Assembly: GCA_009774535.1 (NCBI GenBank)
Contig: VSNY01000118.1
Location: forward strand, 1-12,240
DNA from: Lachnospiraceae bacterium
GTDB lineage: Bacteria; Bacillota; Clostridia; Lachnospirales; Lachnospiraceae
Length of the DNA stretch: 12,240 nucleotides
Direction of reading: 5' to 3'
Shown here: piece by piece, positions 5,182 through 12,240 of the stretch
Layout of the letters: every line of letters begins with the position of its first letter
Numbering within the stretch: position 1 is the stretch's first letter
The notes under the pieces: model-generated
The model's input: the letters and a program-made list of their open reading frames with translations, nothing else
What the model was told of the DNA's origin: nothing
Database searches by the model: none
Translations under genes and position numbers: made by a program

Positions 5182-7203
5182 TTATTTGCGAATTCCTGTT
5201 ACGCCTTTGGACGACTGGCTTTTTACCAGTACTTTATTCTGCTGCACGGCATACTTCACAACATAATAGTAGGTTGCGCCCTGTTTTGCCGTTTGATCCT
5301 GAAAACTTGTCTTTTTCATATTTGTGATCGTTTTCAGCCGTTTGTAAGCCCCGCCTCGTTCCTTGCGGTAGACGTAGACGCGGTTTGCTTTCGTATATTT
5401 TTTCCAGCTGATGGTATTTGCTTTTGATGTACACTGAATGGTTGTTTCTGGTTGTTTTGCTTTTACAGCGAGCATCTGTTTGAGCATTTCCTGTGTCTGG
5501 TCGCCTACGATTCCGTCCGCTGCAATGCCGCATTTTTTCTGGAAATTCGTCACTATTTTTGTCATTGTCTTTGTCCAGCTGCCGTTGACGGTTATATTTG
5601 CTCCGTCCAGTGAAATTAGTGTTGCCTGAAGCCACTGCACATGCTGCTTTTTCATATTTTTTTCTGCATAGAGCGCGCCGGTCGGCTTGGGATAGCTGGC
5701 TGGGTCTGTGGAATAGACGGTGACCGGAATCGACAGCTGCGCGGCTCCGTAAGTATCAGTCTCACGCTGCCTGACAATGACTTCCGCGCTGCCTGCCCCT
5801 GTAATCTTTACCATGCCCTGTGCGTCCACGGTGCATACGGAACTTTCCGAAGAACGGTAAGTCAGCGGTTCCTCATTGTGGCTGCTTGTAACTTCCAGCA
5901 AAAATCCTTCGTGCGTGTCGTTGACTGCGTAGCTTGCTTTTGCTGATTTCAGCGTAGTCTTCGTTAATGGTTTTACCGACGGAGGCTGCGGTGTTTGTCC
6001 TGTACTGCCTGGATTTTGTGTGTCGCCGCCTGGCGTGATATTCGGGCTTCCAGGATTTTGGTCTGTCGTGCCGGAATTTGATCCTGATGTGCCTGGATTT
6101 TGTGTCGGTGTTTCCGGATCTGTAATACTGATGCCTGGGTTTTGGCCCGATGATCCGGGAAGCTGCGTGGATGTATCCGGATTCGGTACGGACGTGCCTG
6201 GATTTTGTGTGGATGTATCCGGGTTTGGCACGGACGTACCTGGATTTTGTATGGCAGTGCCTTTAAAAACAGCTTTGATCAGCGCGACGATTGTATCTTT
6301 TCCTGCATAACCGTCTACTGCCAGCCTATTGGCTGTCTGGAAGCTTGTGACTGCTGCTTTTGTCGCATCGTCATATGTACCTGTCACTGCCAGGGAAGTA
6401 TTCATACATGTATTTAACGCCCGCTGCACCCATGCGGAGCCGTAGTCTCTTGCGGACACATAATCGTAAGGGATATAGGAGTCGTCTGCGCTGCAGTACG
6501 TCCATCCCAGCCCTGCCGCGTATTGATAAGTTTCAAAACGTCTGCTTTGATAAGCGCCCATAACGGAATCGCAGATGGCCGCCTCGTGCAGTTCATTGAG
6601 CGTTACCATTTCATAGCTTCCTGTAAATCGGGAAGCAGACGCCGCTACACGTCCCGCTGCCCCGGAACCGCCCTGGTTCGCAAGATCTGCAAAATATACA
6701 AGGGCAGGCTCATTGATCATGCCGAGCCGCTGCCCCTGCTGAATATAGTCAGTAATGTCTTTTACGGCCAGCACGTCCTGCGCCGCTTTGCTTTCCTCCG
6801 TTGCCAGCAGGTTTTTTACCGCGGTTGATTCTTTGGTAGTAAACTTTCTCGTACTCCACTTTGTAGTATCTGTCGTCGCTACAATTTCCTGATACAGCGT
6901 ATCTCCAAGCATTTCCTGTGCCTGCTGCTCATTGGCCGCCGTAATTGTCTGCAGCAGAGCAAGCGCCCGCCAGCCATGCCACTGCAGCTTGCCAACCGAT
7001 ACCGCTCCATTGTCATTCGGATTCACCGAATTGTAACTGCCTTCATTATGATACAAAATCTGCGCCGCCGCTGTTACAACTGCCTCCAGCCCTGCCTGCT
7101 GCGCACGCACGGGATGTGGTGTACAAAACAGCAGCGCCGTAACCAGCATGCCAAACAGCAATGCTGATCTGCGTTTTTTTCTTTGATCTGCATTTTTCAT
7201 CAT
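5182..7203 (-). CDS. Secreted multidomain peptidoglycan-active protein
   Basis: This is a 673-residue secreted protein, probably acting on the cell wall. ATG at 7203 is preferred over the longer frame start at 7308 because AGGAAGGG (7215-7208) lies just upstream and a signal peptide follows directly: basic KKRRS, hydrophobic core, cleavage near VRA-QQ (about residue 34). Residues about 37-245 look like a lysozyme-like domain: HNEGSY (52-57) with E54 as candidate catalytic acid, NDNGAVSVGKLQW (63-75), then helices and a QGGSGAAGR loop. A peptidoglycan-binding domain follows (252-313: VQRALN, GTYDDATKAAV, FQ...VDG). A Pro/Thr/Ser/Asn/Gly repeat linker runs from 316 to 410. Then come a Big_2-like Ig domain (415-497), a second peptidoglycan-binding domain (513-577, with VNGSW and DGIVGDQT) and an Fn3-like C-terminal domain (585-670). 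No sortase motif is present. It is the first gene of a transcript with mutY. The enzymatic activity is inferred; the first domain could also be a chitosanase-like or other muramidase-fold enzyme. Confidence 0.85.
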   Translation of the reverse strand: MMKNADQRKKRRSALLFGMLVTALLFCTPHPVRAQQAGLEAVVTAAAQILYHNEGSYNSVNPNDNGAVSVGKLQWHGWRALALLQTITAANEQQAQEMLGDTLYQEIVATTDTTKWSTRKFTTKESTAVKNLLATEESKAAQDVLAVKDITDYIQQGQRLGMINEPALVYFADLANQGGSGAAGRVAASASRFTGSYEMVTLNELHEAAICDSVMGAYQSRRFETYQYAAGLGWTYCSADDSYIPYDYVSARDYGSAWVQRALNTCMNTSLAVTGTYDDATKAAVTSFQTANRLAVDGYAGKDTIVALIKAVFKGTAIQNPGTSVPNPDTSTQNPGTSVPNPDTSTQLPGSSGQNPGISITDPETPTQNPGTSGSNSGTTDQNPGSPNITPGGDTQNPGSTGQTPQPPSVKPLTKTTLKSAKASYAVNDTHEGFLLEVTSSHNEEPLTYRSSESSVCTVDAQGMVKITGAGSAEVIVRQRETDTYGAAQLSIPVTVYSTDPASYPKPTGALYAEKNMKKQHVQWLQATLISLDGANITVNGSWTKTMTKIVTNFQKKCGIAADGIVGDQTQEMLKQMLAVKAKQPETTIQCTSKANTISWKKYTKANRVYVYRKERGGAYKRLKTITNMKKTSFQDQTAKQGATYYYVVKYAVQQNKVLVKSQSSKGVTGIRK
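6167..6250 (-). repeat. Two 42-base tandem repeats coding the linker
   Basis: Positions 6167-6208 and 6209-6250 are near-identical 42-base units differing at a few positions (GGATTCGGTAC versus GGGTTTGGCAC). They encode 14-residue PNPDTSTQNPGTSV units in the Pro/Thr-rich linker of the wall protein. More diverged copies of the NPGTS/NPDTS theme continue down to about 6013. Because the unit is a multiple of three, gain or loss would change linker length without a frameshift. Confidence 0.85.
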
Positions 7204-7210
7204 AGATCCC

Positions 7211-7270
7211 TTCCTGATTTTCGTATTCCAGATTTTCATATTCCTGATTTTGATATTCCTGATATCAATG
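7211..7270 (-). repeat. Four 15-base tandem repeats in the leader of the wall protein
   Basis: Units on the + strand are 7211-7225, 7226-7240, 7241-7255 and 7256-7270. Each begins TTCCTGATTTT or a close variant (TTCCAGATTTT; the last is TTCCTGATATC). Read on the coding strand each unit ends in AAAATCAGGAA or similar, so each carries an AGGAA/TGGAA half ribosome binding site. The unit closest to the gene supplies the actual AGGAAGGG signal. The repeats lie 8-67 bases upstream of the preferred start. Confidence 0.8.
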
Positions 7271-7336
7271 CGTAAAAGCCCCTGCCATATAGTACGCAAG
7301 TATCCCAAAAAATACCGGTATGTTACATCATTTTTA

Positions 7337-7365
7337 TTGACATATCTTTCACAAAGTTATAAATT
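7337..7365 (+). promoter_or_regulatory. Promoter of crt
   Basis: A perfect TTGACA -35 hexamer at 7337-7342 is followed by a run of A+T-rich -10 candidates: TAAATT at 7360-7365 with a 17-base spacer, or TATAAA at 7358-7363 with 15. The start site would fall near 7372, giving a leader of about 40 bases. It lies in the divergent gap between the wall-protein gene and crt. No equally good promoter was found for the leftward gene. Confidence 0.65.
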
Positions 7366-7412
7366 ATAAATATGGAGCATCTTAATTACACCATTCTAGG
7401 AGGAAACAAATC

Positions 7413-8207
7413 ATGAACAACTTAACACTTGAAGTTGAAAATCAGATCGCAGTCCTTACGATCTCAAGACCGGCAGCTTTAAACGCTTTAAACAGCGAGA
7501 CTTTGGACGAACTGAACACTGTACTGACCGAAATCGAAGCAAGAGACGACGTAAAAGTCGTAATCCTGACCGGCGGTCCGGACAAGAAAGGCAATGCGTT
7601 CAAATCTTTCGTTGCAGGCGCTGATATCGCTGAAATGGTGAATTTCTCAGCAGCACAGGCACGCGCTTTTGGCATGAGGGCTTCGGTTCCGTTCTTTAAG
7701 TTAATGAATATGCGTCAGGTAACAATTGCAGCTGTAAACGGTTTTGCACTGGGCGGCGGATGCGAGATCTGTATGGCATGTGATATCCGCATCGCTTCCG
7801 ACAATGCACTGTTTGGCCAGCCGGAATGCGGTCTTGGCATTATCCCTGGCTTTGGCGGCACACAGCGTCTGGCACGTCTGGTTGGCATGGGCCGCGCAAA
7901 AGAACTGATCTTTACCTGCGACAATATCAACGCAGAAGAAGCATACCGTATCGGCCTTGTAAACAAAGTCGTATCTACAGAAGAATTAATGCCTGCCGCG
8001 AAAGCAATGGCTGAAAAGATCGTATCCAAGGGCAGCTATGCCGTATCCATCGCAAAAGCAGCTATTAACAACGGCTACGATATGGATATCAAAAACGCAG
8101 TTGAAATGGAAGCAAATCTGTTTGGCGTTACCTGCTCCACACATGACAAGCAGGAAGGCATGGGCGCATTTTTAGAGAAACGTAAGGCTGATCTGACAGA
8201 CTTCTAA
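7413..8207 (+). CDS. crt: 3-hydroxybutyryl-CoA dehydratase (crotonase)
   Basis: Crt removes water from 3-hydroxybutyryl-CoA to give crotonyl-CoA, the third step of acetyl-CoA conversion to butyryl-CoA. The 264-residue length and sequence are close to clostridial Crt. Visible features: the RPxALNALN substrate-binding start (19-27), the oxyanion-hole loop FVAGADIAEM (66-75), AAVNGFALGGGCE (106-118) with catalytic Glu118, and FGQPECGLGIIPGFGGTQRL (134-153) with catalytic Glu138; the 20-residue Glu-Glu spacing matches the crotonase family. The AGGAGG ribosome binding site is at 7398-7403. The codon choice looks strongly biased (many GCA, GAA, ATC, AAA), as in highly expressed genes. It is monocistronic, with its own promoter and terminator; thl, hbd and bcd-etfBA are not adjacent. 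A general short-chain enoyl-CoA hydratase remains possible. Confidence 0.93.
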   Translation: MNNLTLEVENQIAVLTISRPAALNALNSETLDELNTVLTEIEARDDVKVVILTGGPDKKGNAFKSFVAGADIAEMVNFSAAQARAFGMRASVPFFKLMNMRQVTIAAVNGFALGGGCEICMACDIRIASDNALFGQPECGLGIIPGFGGTQRLARLVGMGRAKELIFTCDNINAEEAYRIGLVNKVVSTEELMPAAKAMAEKIVSKGSYAVSIAKAAINNGYDMDIKNAVEMEANLFGVTCSTHDKQEGMGAFLEKRKADLTDF

Positions 8208-8285
8208 AACATGTATACGGCCAGTCGGCAGTATCTGATCTGGCTGATGATCGTTCCATACAAAAAGAAATACAAAAATACATAA

Positions 8286-8316
8286 AAAAAGAAGGGACAG
8301 TTCGTCCCTTCTTTTT
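8286..8316. terminator. Bidirectional terminator between crt and the binding-protein gene
   Basis: A perfect 13-bp stem (8286-8298, AAAAAGAAGGGAC, with 8304-8316) has a 5-base loop (AGTTC), a T-run on the + strand and seven A upstream that give a T-run on the - strand. It lies 78 bases after crt and 78 bases after the end of the convergent lipoprotein gene, so it can end both. Confidence 0.95.
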
Positions 8317-8326
8317 CGATGTCGTA

Positions 8327-8393
8327 AAGCTGGCAATATCCTCCAGCTTACCCGTTTATCAAATCTGACGCTTTATCTGCTGGTATCTGCTGG
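8327..8393 (-). repeat. Hairpin and tandem decamer in the 3' region of the lipoprotein gene
   Basis: AAGCTGG (8327-8333) and CCAGCTT (8343-8349) form a perfect 7-bp stem with a 9-base loop. TATCTGCTGG occurs twice in direct tandem at 8374-8383 and 8384-8393, starting one base beyond the stop codon of the leftward gene. Both lie in the 3' untranslated stretch before the terminator. No function is evident. Confidence 0.5.
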
Positions 8394-8394
8394 T

Positions 8395-9693
8395 TTATCC
8401 GTTTCCGGCAACCTGCCTGGAAAATTCCTGAACAGCTGCGGTAATATTTTTTCCCTTTCCCACATTTTGAAGCATTTTCCACCATGCCTCGCGCGCGGTT
8501 GCCCATCCGGGCGTAATCTGGTAGTAATCGCCCATATACTGCATAAATGTACTGTACTCTGTCATCAATCGGTCATTTTCATAGATTCCATCCATCTCCC
8601 GCACTGGCCAGAGCGAAGAGGTCAGTACCGCTCTTTTATAATTGTCATCATTTTGCGTCATATACCGGATCAATGTCTTCGCAGCCTCTACCCGTTTCTG
8701 GTTCCCGCTGTCAAAAACGCCAAATCCCCAGATTCCTCCCTGCAGCCCCGGCTTTCCCTCCTTTACCGGAAATGCCATTGGAAAGATCTCAAAGTCCAGT
8801 TCCGGACGATTGACCGTCTGGGTAATCTCAATCGAAGCATTCCAGCAAAAAGTCATGGCCAGCTGCCCACTGCAGAACATAGCGATTTCATCCATAGACG
8901 TCATTTCAGCATCAAAAGTAATGCCTTCCAGATTTTTGAGCAGCTGCAGCGCTTTTCGGTTCTCCTTGCTGTCAACGGCATACGTTCGATGTGCTGTATC
9001 CGTAAACGCGCCGCCGTACAGGTTATTGACAAGCGCGCGCGTTCCCTGGTCCCCGCTCTGGTTCCTGCAGTAAACAATACCGACGGGATTTTGTCCATGG
9101 TCTTTAAGTTTTCGCACCGCCCGGATAAAATCCTGCGTCGTCCAGGTATGCGTTTCTTCGTCAATATACGCAAGCGCTCCCGCTTCCTGGAAAATGTCAT
9201 AATTAATCGCCATACAATGTGCAGTCATACAGACCGGAAATTCATAATACGCGCCGTTCGCATGCCTGCAGGCGTTTCGGACATTTTCGTAAATCTCTCC
9301 GGCCGCGTCCGAATCCCACAGATCAGATAAATCAGCCAAAAGCCCCTGATCTCCCCAGTCCGCCACCAGCCGTTCCGGTCCTTCAAATACAAGATCCGGC
9401 GCATTGCCGCTTAAAACCGCATCCCGTATTTTCTGGTCCCCGCTGTTATAATCCACGCATTCTACCGTTACATGGATATCCGGATGTTCCCTGTGGAAAC
9501 CCGCAATCAGTCCGGAAACCGCCGTCAGATTCCCCCAGTTGCCTACCGGAAATGTCCATAGGGAGATTTCGGTCTCCTGTCCGTCCTGCCCCCTATTCAG
9601 CTGCTCCGGCTCTTGATCCATGGATCTGCCGCCGCAGGCAGACAAAACGGCAGCAGCCAGCAGAGCCGCACCAATAGAAATTATTTTTTTCAT
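8395..9693 (-). CDS. Extracellular solute-binding lipoprotein, family 1
   Basis: This is a 432-residue binding lipoprotein of the ABC-transporter sugar-binding type, anchored to the outer face of the membrane. ATG at 9693 is chosen over the longer frame start at 9717 because a perfect AAGGAGGT lies at 9708-9701, 7 bases upstream, and the protein then begins with a lipoprotein signal: MKKIISIG, a hydrophobic core, and lipobox LSAC with Cys20. The mature part starts with an acidic/Gln linker, then strand EISLWTFP (42-49), GLIAGFHREHPDIHVTVE, NAPDLVFEG and further aromatic-rich segments typical of carbohydrate-binding SBPs. It is 31 bases downstream of the hybrid kinase gene and is the last gene of that transcript. 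No permease or ATPase gene follows. The ligand cannot be read from sequence; an oligosaccharide or sugar is the family default. Confidence 0.92.
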   Translation of the reverse strand: MKKIISIGAALLAAAVLSACGGRSMDQEPEQLNRGQDGQETEISLWTFPVGNWGNLTAVSGLIAGFHREHPDIHVTVECVDYNSGDQKIRDAVLSGNAPDLVFEGPERLVADWGDQGLLADLSDLWDSDAAGEIYENVRNACRHANGAYYEFPVCMTAHCMAINYDIFQEAGALAYIDEETHTWTTQDFIRAVRKLKDHGQNPVGIVYCRNQSGDQGTRALVNNLYGGAFTDTAHRTYAVDSKENRKALQLLKNLEGITFDAEMTSMDEIAMFCSGQLAMTFCWNASIEITQTVNRPELDFEIFPMAFPVKEGKPGLQGGIWGFGVFDSGNQKRVEAAKTLIRYMTQNDDNYKRAVLTSSLWPVREMDGIYENDRLMTEYSTFMQYMGDYYQITPGWATAREAWWKMLQNVGKGKNITAAVQEFSRQVAGNG

Positions 9694-9700
9694 AACACAA

Positions 9701-9708
9701 ACCTCCTT
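9701..9708 (-). promoter_or_regulatory. Strong ribosome binding site fixing the lipoprotein start
   Basis: AAGGAGGT is fully complementary to the 16S rRNA 3' end and sits 7 bases before the ATG at 9693. An in-frame ATG at 9717 lies upstream of this site and would disrupt the signal peptide by adding eight residues, so it is not the likely start. Confidence 0.85.
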
Positions 9709-9724
9709 AAAACCCAAGCGGCTG

Positions 9725-12240
9725 TCAGGTATGCAGATTTTCGCTGATCAGACTGATCAGCACCGCAAGATCGTAAGGTTTTGCCGTATGTGCGTTCATC
9801 CCGCAGTCCAGACATTTTTGTATATCATCTGCAAAAGCATCGGCGCTGACCGCAATAATCGGGATATTGCGCGCATCGTCCCGCGCAAGGCCGCGAATTG
9901 CCACAGCCGCTTCGTACCCTGTCATAACCGGCATCCTAAGATCCATCAAAATAACATCATACCATCCCTCTTTAGACTGTTTAAATTTTTCCACGCAGAT
10001 TTTCCCATTTTCCGCATGGTCTAATTCCATGCCCAGTTCAGAAAGCATTGCTTCTCCAATTTCCCAGTTTAATTCATTATCCTCTGCAAACAAGACACGT
10101 CTGCCAGTCAGATCCATATCCTGCTCTTCGTTCTCCTGCTGCAGCGCCTGCGGTTTTTCCTCGGTATACGGATGCAGAGCGTCATACAGACCCGAACGAA
10201 ACAGCGGCTTTTCAACAAAGCCCGTTACTCCTGCCTGCATAGCACGTTCTTTCAATTCATCCCAATCCCCGTCCGAGAGCATCAGCAGTGTCAGCTTGCC
10301 ACCAAAACGGCTGCGCAGCTGCTGTGCGGCAGCAACGCCGTCCTGTCCCTGAATATCCCAGTCCAGCAGCACGAGCGGTTCTTCTTCTGCATGGCCATAT
10401 GCTTCCAAAAGCTGTATCGCATGTTGCAGATCCTGCACACATTCCGCACGCAGCCCGATGGACGTTAACATATCTTTAGCCGTCTGGCAGCCCGTTTCAT
10501 CATCATCAATAACCAGAACATCCCTGGCCGGCAAACGCAGATCCTGATCCTGCGGAATTTTTTCCATATCAAGGGCAATATAAAAATGACTCCCATGGTC
10601 CGGCTCACTTTCCACGCGGATACTTCCGCCCATTGCGTCCACAATATATTTGGTAATGGCCATCCCCATGCCCGCTCCCTCGCTTTTCTGTATGCGCGCA
10701 TGATCCTCCCTTGAAAACGCATCAAAAATCTTTTCCTGAAATTCCTGCGCCATCCCGATCCCGTTATCGCTGATCTTTAGGCAGGAGCGAATATAGGCAT
10801 CTCCTTTGGGAGACGGTATTTCAGAAAGAAATACCTGTATCCTTCCGTAATTAGGTGTGAATTTCACGCAGTTGCCAATGATATTTAACAAAATCTGGCT
10901 TAAACGCACCCTGTCCGTGCGTACGTTTTCAAACTGGATATCATGATTATAGATATCAAACTTCTGCTTCTTTTCCTGCACCTGCGGCTGGATCACAGTC
11001 ATCACATTCTGCATCACTTCGCATAGAGACAAAGGCTCCATATTCAAGGAAAACACACCGCTCTCCATCTTGGCCATATCCAGCATATCATTGATCAGGC
11101 CGAGCAGGTGGCGGCTGGACACACTGATGCGTTTTAAACACATCCTGATCCTGCCTGTATCGTTCAGGCTGTTCATAGCAACGGCCGTCATACCCATAAT
11201 ACCGTTCATCGGCGTACGGATATCATGACTCATATTAGAAAGAAACTCGCTTTTTGCCCTGCTTGCACGTTCCGCTGTATGCCGCTGCGTTTCTGCGGAC
11301 TGATAGGCGCTGTTTAATTCCCGCATCTGCTTTCTGGTCAGACGGTAATACCCCGCAAACACCATAAGAAGCGCAAAAAGAATCAGCGCGCAGCTCGCCA
11401 GCGAACAAACCGACCATTTGTGCGTTAACTGCCTGACTGTCTGATCCAGCGTATTATATGGCATACGCAGCAGTAAATACCATTCGGAATCCGGCAGCGC
11501 CGTGCAGTACAGGTTCCAGTGTTTGCCGCCCGCCTCAATCTCACCGGAATAATCCTGCCCTTTTTCTATAAATTCCTTAAGCTGTGCAACATACTGTTCC
11601 TCCCAGCTTGCCTGATCAAAATAATTGCCGCTTTCCACATCCTGGTTCTGCATAATAAAAGTCCCATCTGTACGGATAATGGAAAATTGTACCATACTGC
11701 TGTCAAGATTGACCGATAATGTATCCCTGAGATAACTTGCCGGAATCCCTGCCACAAGCGCGACGCTCTTTTTGCCGTCCCCGGTCTCATAAGCAGCCGG
11801 AACTCCGATCAAGACCACGCGGTTCCCATGCGCATCCCGCCCGGCGCTGACATTATTCTTTCCGCCCATCACAGACCGATGAAGCGCCTGCGGTACTTCC
11901 GGCTCCACCTGCGAGCCGTAGATCATCTGAAAATCCCCGTTATCCGTATAAAACGCCAAATATTCAAATCCTCTGGGACGCGCATAATAGGCCAGTTCCA
12001 GACATGTCGCGTCATATTTCCTGCTGCGCGCCGGTGAAACGGCGTCTGCCAGCGACTCTACCTGTGACAATCGCATTTCAATCGCCGTTCCAAAATGCGC
12101 TGCAACCTGCCGGCTCATGCCTGACATATAAATCACGCCGATTTCTTTGATCGCTTCCGCGCCCATCCGGTTCATCCACATGGTCTGCAGATTAAATACG
12201 ACCATACAAAAAAAAGATACTAAAATAAAACTGGCTGTTA
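9725..12240 (-). CDS. Hybrid sensor histidine kinase with two receiver domains (5' end outside window)
   Basis: This membrane sensor kinase is open to the right edge: the reading frame continues without a stop upstream of the ATG at 12205, and those codons (TASFILVSFFC) belong to the first transmembrane helix, so the true start is outside. Numbering from the 12205 Met: extracellular Cache-like sensor domain about 25-255, second transmembrane helix about 264-288, coiled-coil linker 293-318, HisKA with FLSNMSHDIRTP (321-332, phosphorylated His327), HATPase with Asn445, DNGIGM (480-485) and GAGMGM (510-515). The first receiver spans about 560-685 (Asp567/568, phospho-acceptor Asp615, Lys666) and the second about 700-826 (Glu708/Asp709, Asp755, Lys809). 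All phosphotransfer residues are intact. There is no DNA-binding or other output domain, so a separate partner must carry the signal. It is followed after 31 bases by the binding lipoprotein gene, which may supply its stimulus. Confidence 0.95.
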   Translation of the reverse strand, partial: TASFILVSFFCMVVFNLQTMWMNRMGAEAIKEIGVIYMSGMSRQVAAHFGTAIEMRLSQVESLADAVSPARSRKYDATCLELAYYARPRGFEYLAFYTDNGDFQMIYGSQVEPEVPQALHRSVMGGKNNVSAGRDAHGNRVVLIGVPAAYETGDGKKSVALVAGIPASYLRDTLSVNLDSSMVQFSIIRTDGTFIMQNQDVESGNYFDQASWEEQYVAQLKEFIEKGQDYSGEIEAGGKHWNLYCTALPDSEWYLLLRMPYNTLDQTVRQLTHKWSVCSLASCALILFALLMVFAGYYRLTRKQMRELNSAYQSAETQRHTAERASRAKSEFLSNMSHDIRTPMNGIMGMTAVAMNSLNDTGRIRMCLKRISVSSRHLLGLINDMLDMAKMESGVFSLNMEPLSLCEVMQNVMTVIQPQVQEKKQKFDIYNHDIQFENVRTDRVRLSQILLNIIGNCVKFTPNYGRIQVFLSEIPSPKGDAYIRSCLKISDNGIGMAQEFQEKIFDAFSREDHARIQKSEGAGMGMAITKYIVDAMGGSIRVESEPDHGSHFYIALDMEKIPQDQDLRLPARDVLVIDDDETGCQTAKDMLTSIGLRAECVQDLQHAIQLLEAYGHAEEEPLVLLDWDIQGQDGVAAAQQLRSRFGGKLTLLMLSDGDWDELKERAMQAGVTGFVEKPLFRSGLYDALHPYTEEKPQALQQENEEQDMDLTGRRVLFAEDNELNWEIGEAMLSELGMELDHAENGKICVEKFKQSKEGWYDVILMDLRMPVMTGYEAAVAIRGLARDDARNIPIIAVSADAFADDIQKCLDCGMNAHTAKPYDLAVLISLISENLHT

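Noticed and set aside
6167..6250. Repeats considered as CRISPR-like
   Set aside because: Tandem units without spacers, in frame within a Pro/Thr-rich linker of a secreted protein.
7204..7308. Longer N-terminus of the wall protein starting at 7308
   Set aside because: It would place 35 residues of low-complexity repeat (IRNIK-like) before a good signal peptide, and the ribosome binding site lies directly before 7203.
8467..9330. 287-codon open frame on the plus strand
   Set aside because: Antisense to the binding lipoprotein; composition and lack of motifs mark it as a shadow frame.

Overview
The window looks like the chromosome of an anaerobic Clostridia member, most likely a Lachnospiraceae-type gut Firmicute. 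The basis is strong AGGAGG-type ribosome binding sites, TTGACA/TATAAT-type promoters, a clostridial-type crotonase (crt), a lipoprotein ABC-type binding protein next to a large hybrid sensor kinase, and a secreted wall enzyme built from lysozyme-like, peptidoglycan-binding and Big/Fn3-like modules. This placement is inference from protein style; no rRNA or other marker gene is present.

Layout. Positions 1-892 are A+T-rich and hold no convincing protein gene. They contain a terminator at the left edge, a compact set of hairpins at 436-546 that may be a structured RNA, and a good promoter (744-772) with a hairpin-bearing leader. That promoter drives a small A+T-rich gene (893-1279) of unknown function whose N-terminal half resembles the cytoplasmic segment of MotA. 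From 1497 the composition becomes more balanced. A rightward operon (1497-4009) encodes UDP-galactopyranose mutase (glf), a family 2 glycosyltransferase and a 92-residue unknown protein, pointing to a galactofuranose-containing surface glycan. It ends at a strong bidirectional hairpin terminator shared with a leftward operon (7203-4063), in which a secreted multidomain peptidoglycan-active protein is followed after 27 bases by mutY, the A/G-mismatch adenine glycosylase. The wall protein's leader carries four 15-base tandem units, the last of which forms its ribosome binding site.

A strong promoter at 7337 drives a lone rightward crt (7413-8207), the crotonase of the butyrate/butanol pathway, without its usual partners thl, hbd and bcd-etfBA. 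A second bidirectional terminator (8286-8316) separates it from a leftward pair: a hybrid sensor histidine kinase (9725 to beyond the right edge) and, 31 bases downstream, a family 1 solute-binding lipoprotein (9693-8395). No permease gene follows the binding protein, so it may serve as the kinase's extracellular sensor partner rather than as part of a transporter.

Most of the window is ordinary housekeeping and surface biology. The parts that known families explain least well are the structured non-coding stretch at 436-546, the MotA-like small protein, the 15-base repeat leader, the 92-residue protein, and the kinase/binding-protein pairing. No CRISPR array, tRNA, rRNA, insertion sequence or phage gene was seen.
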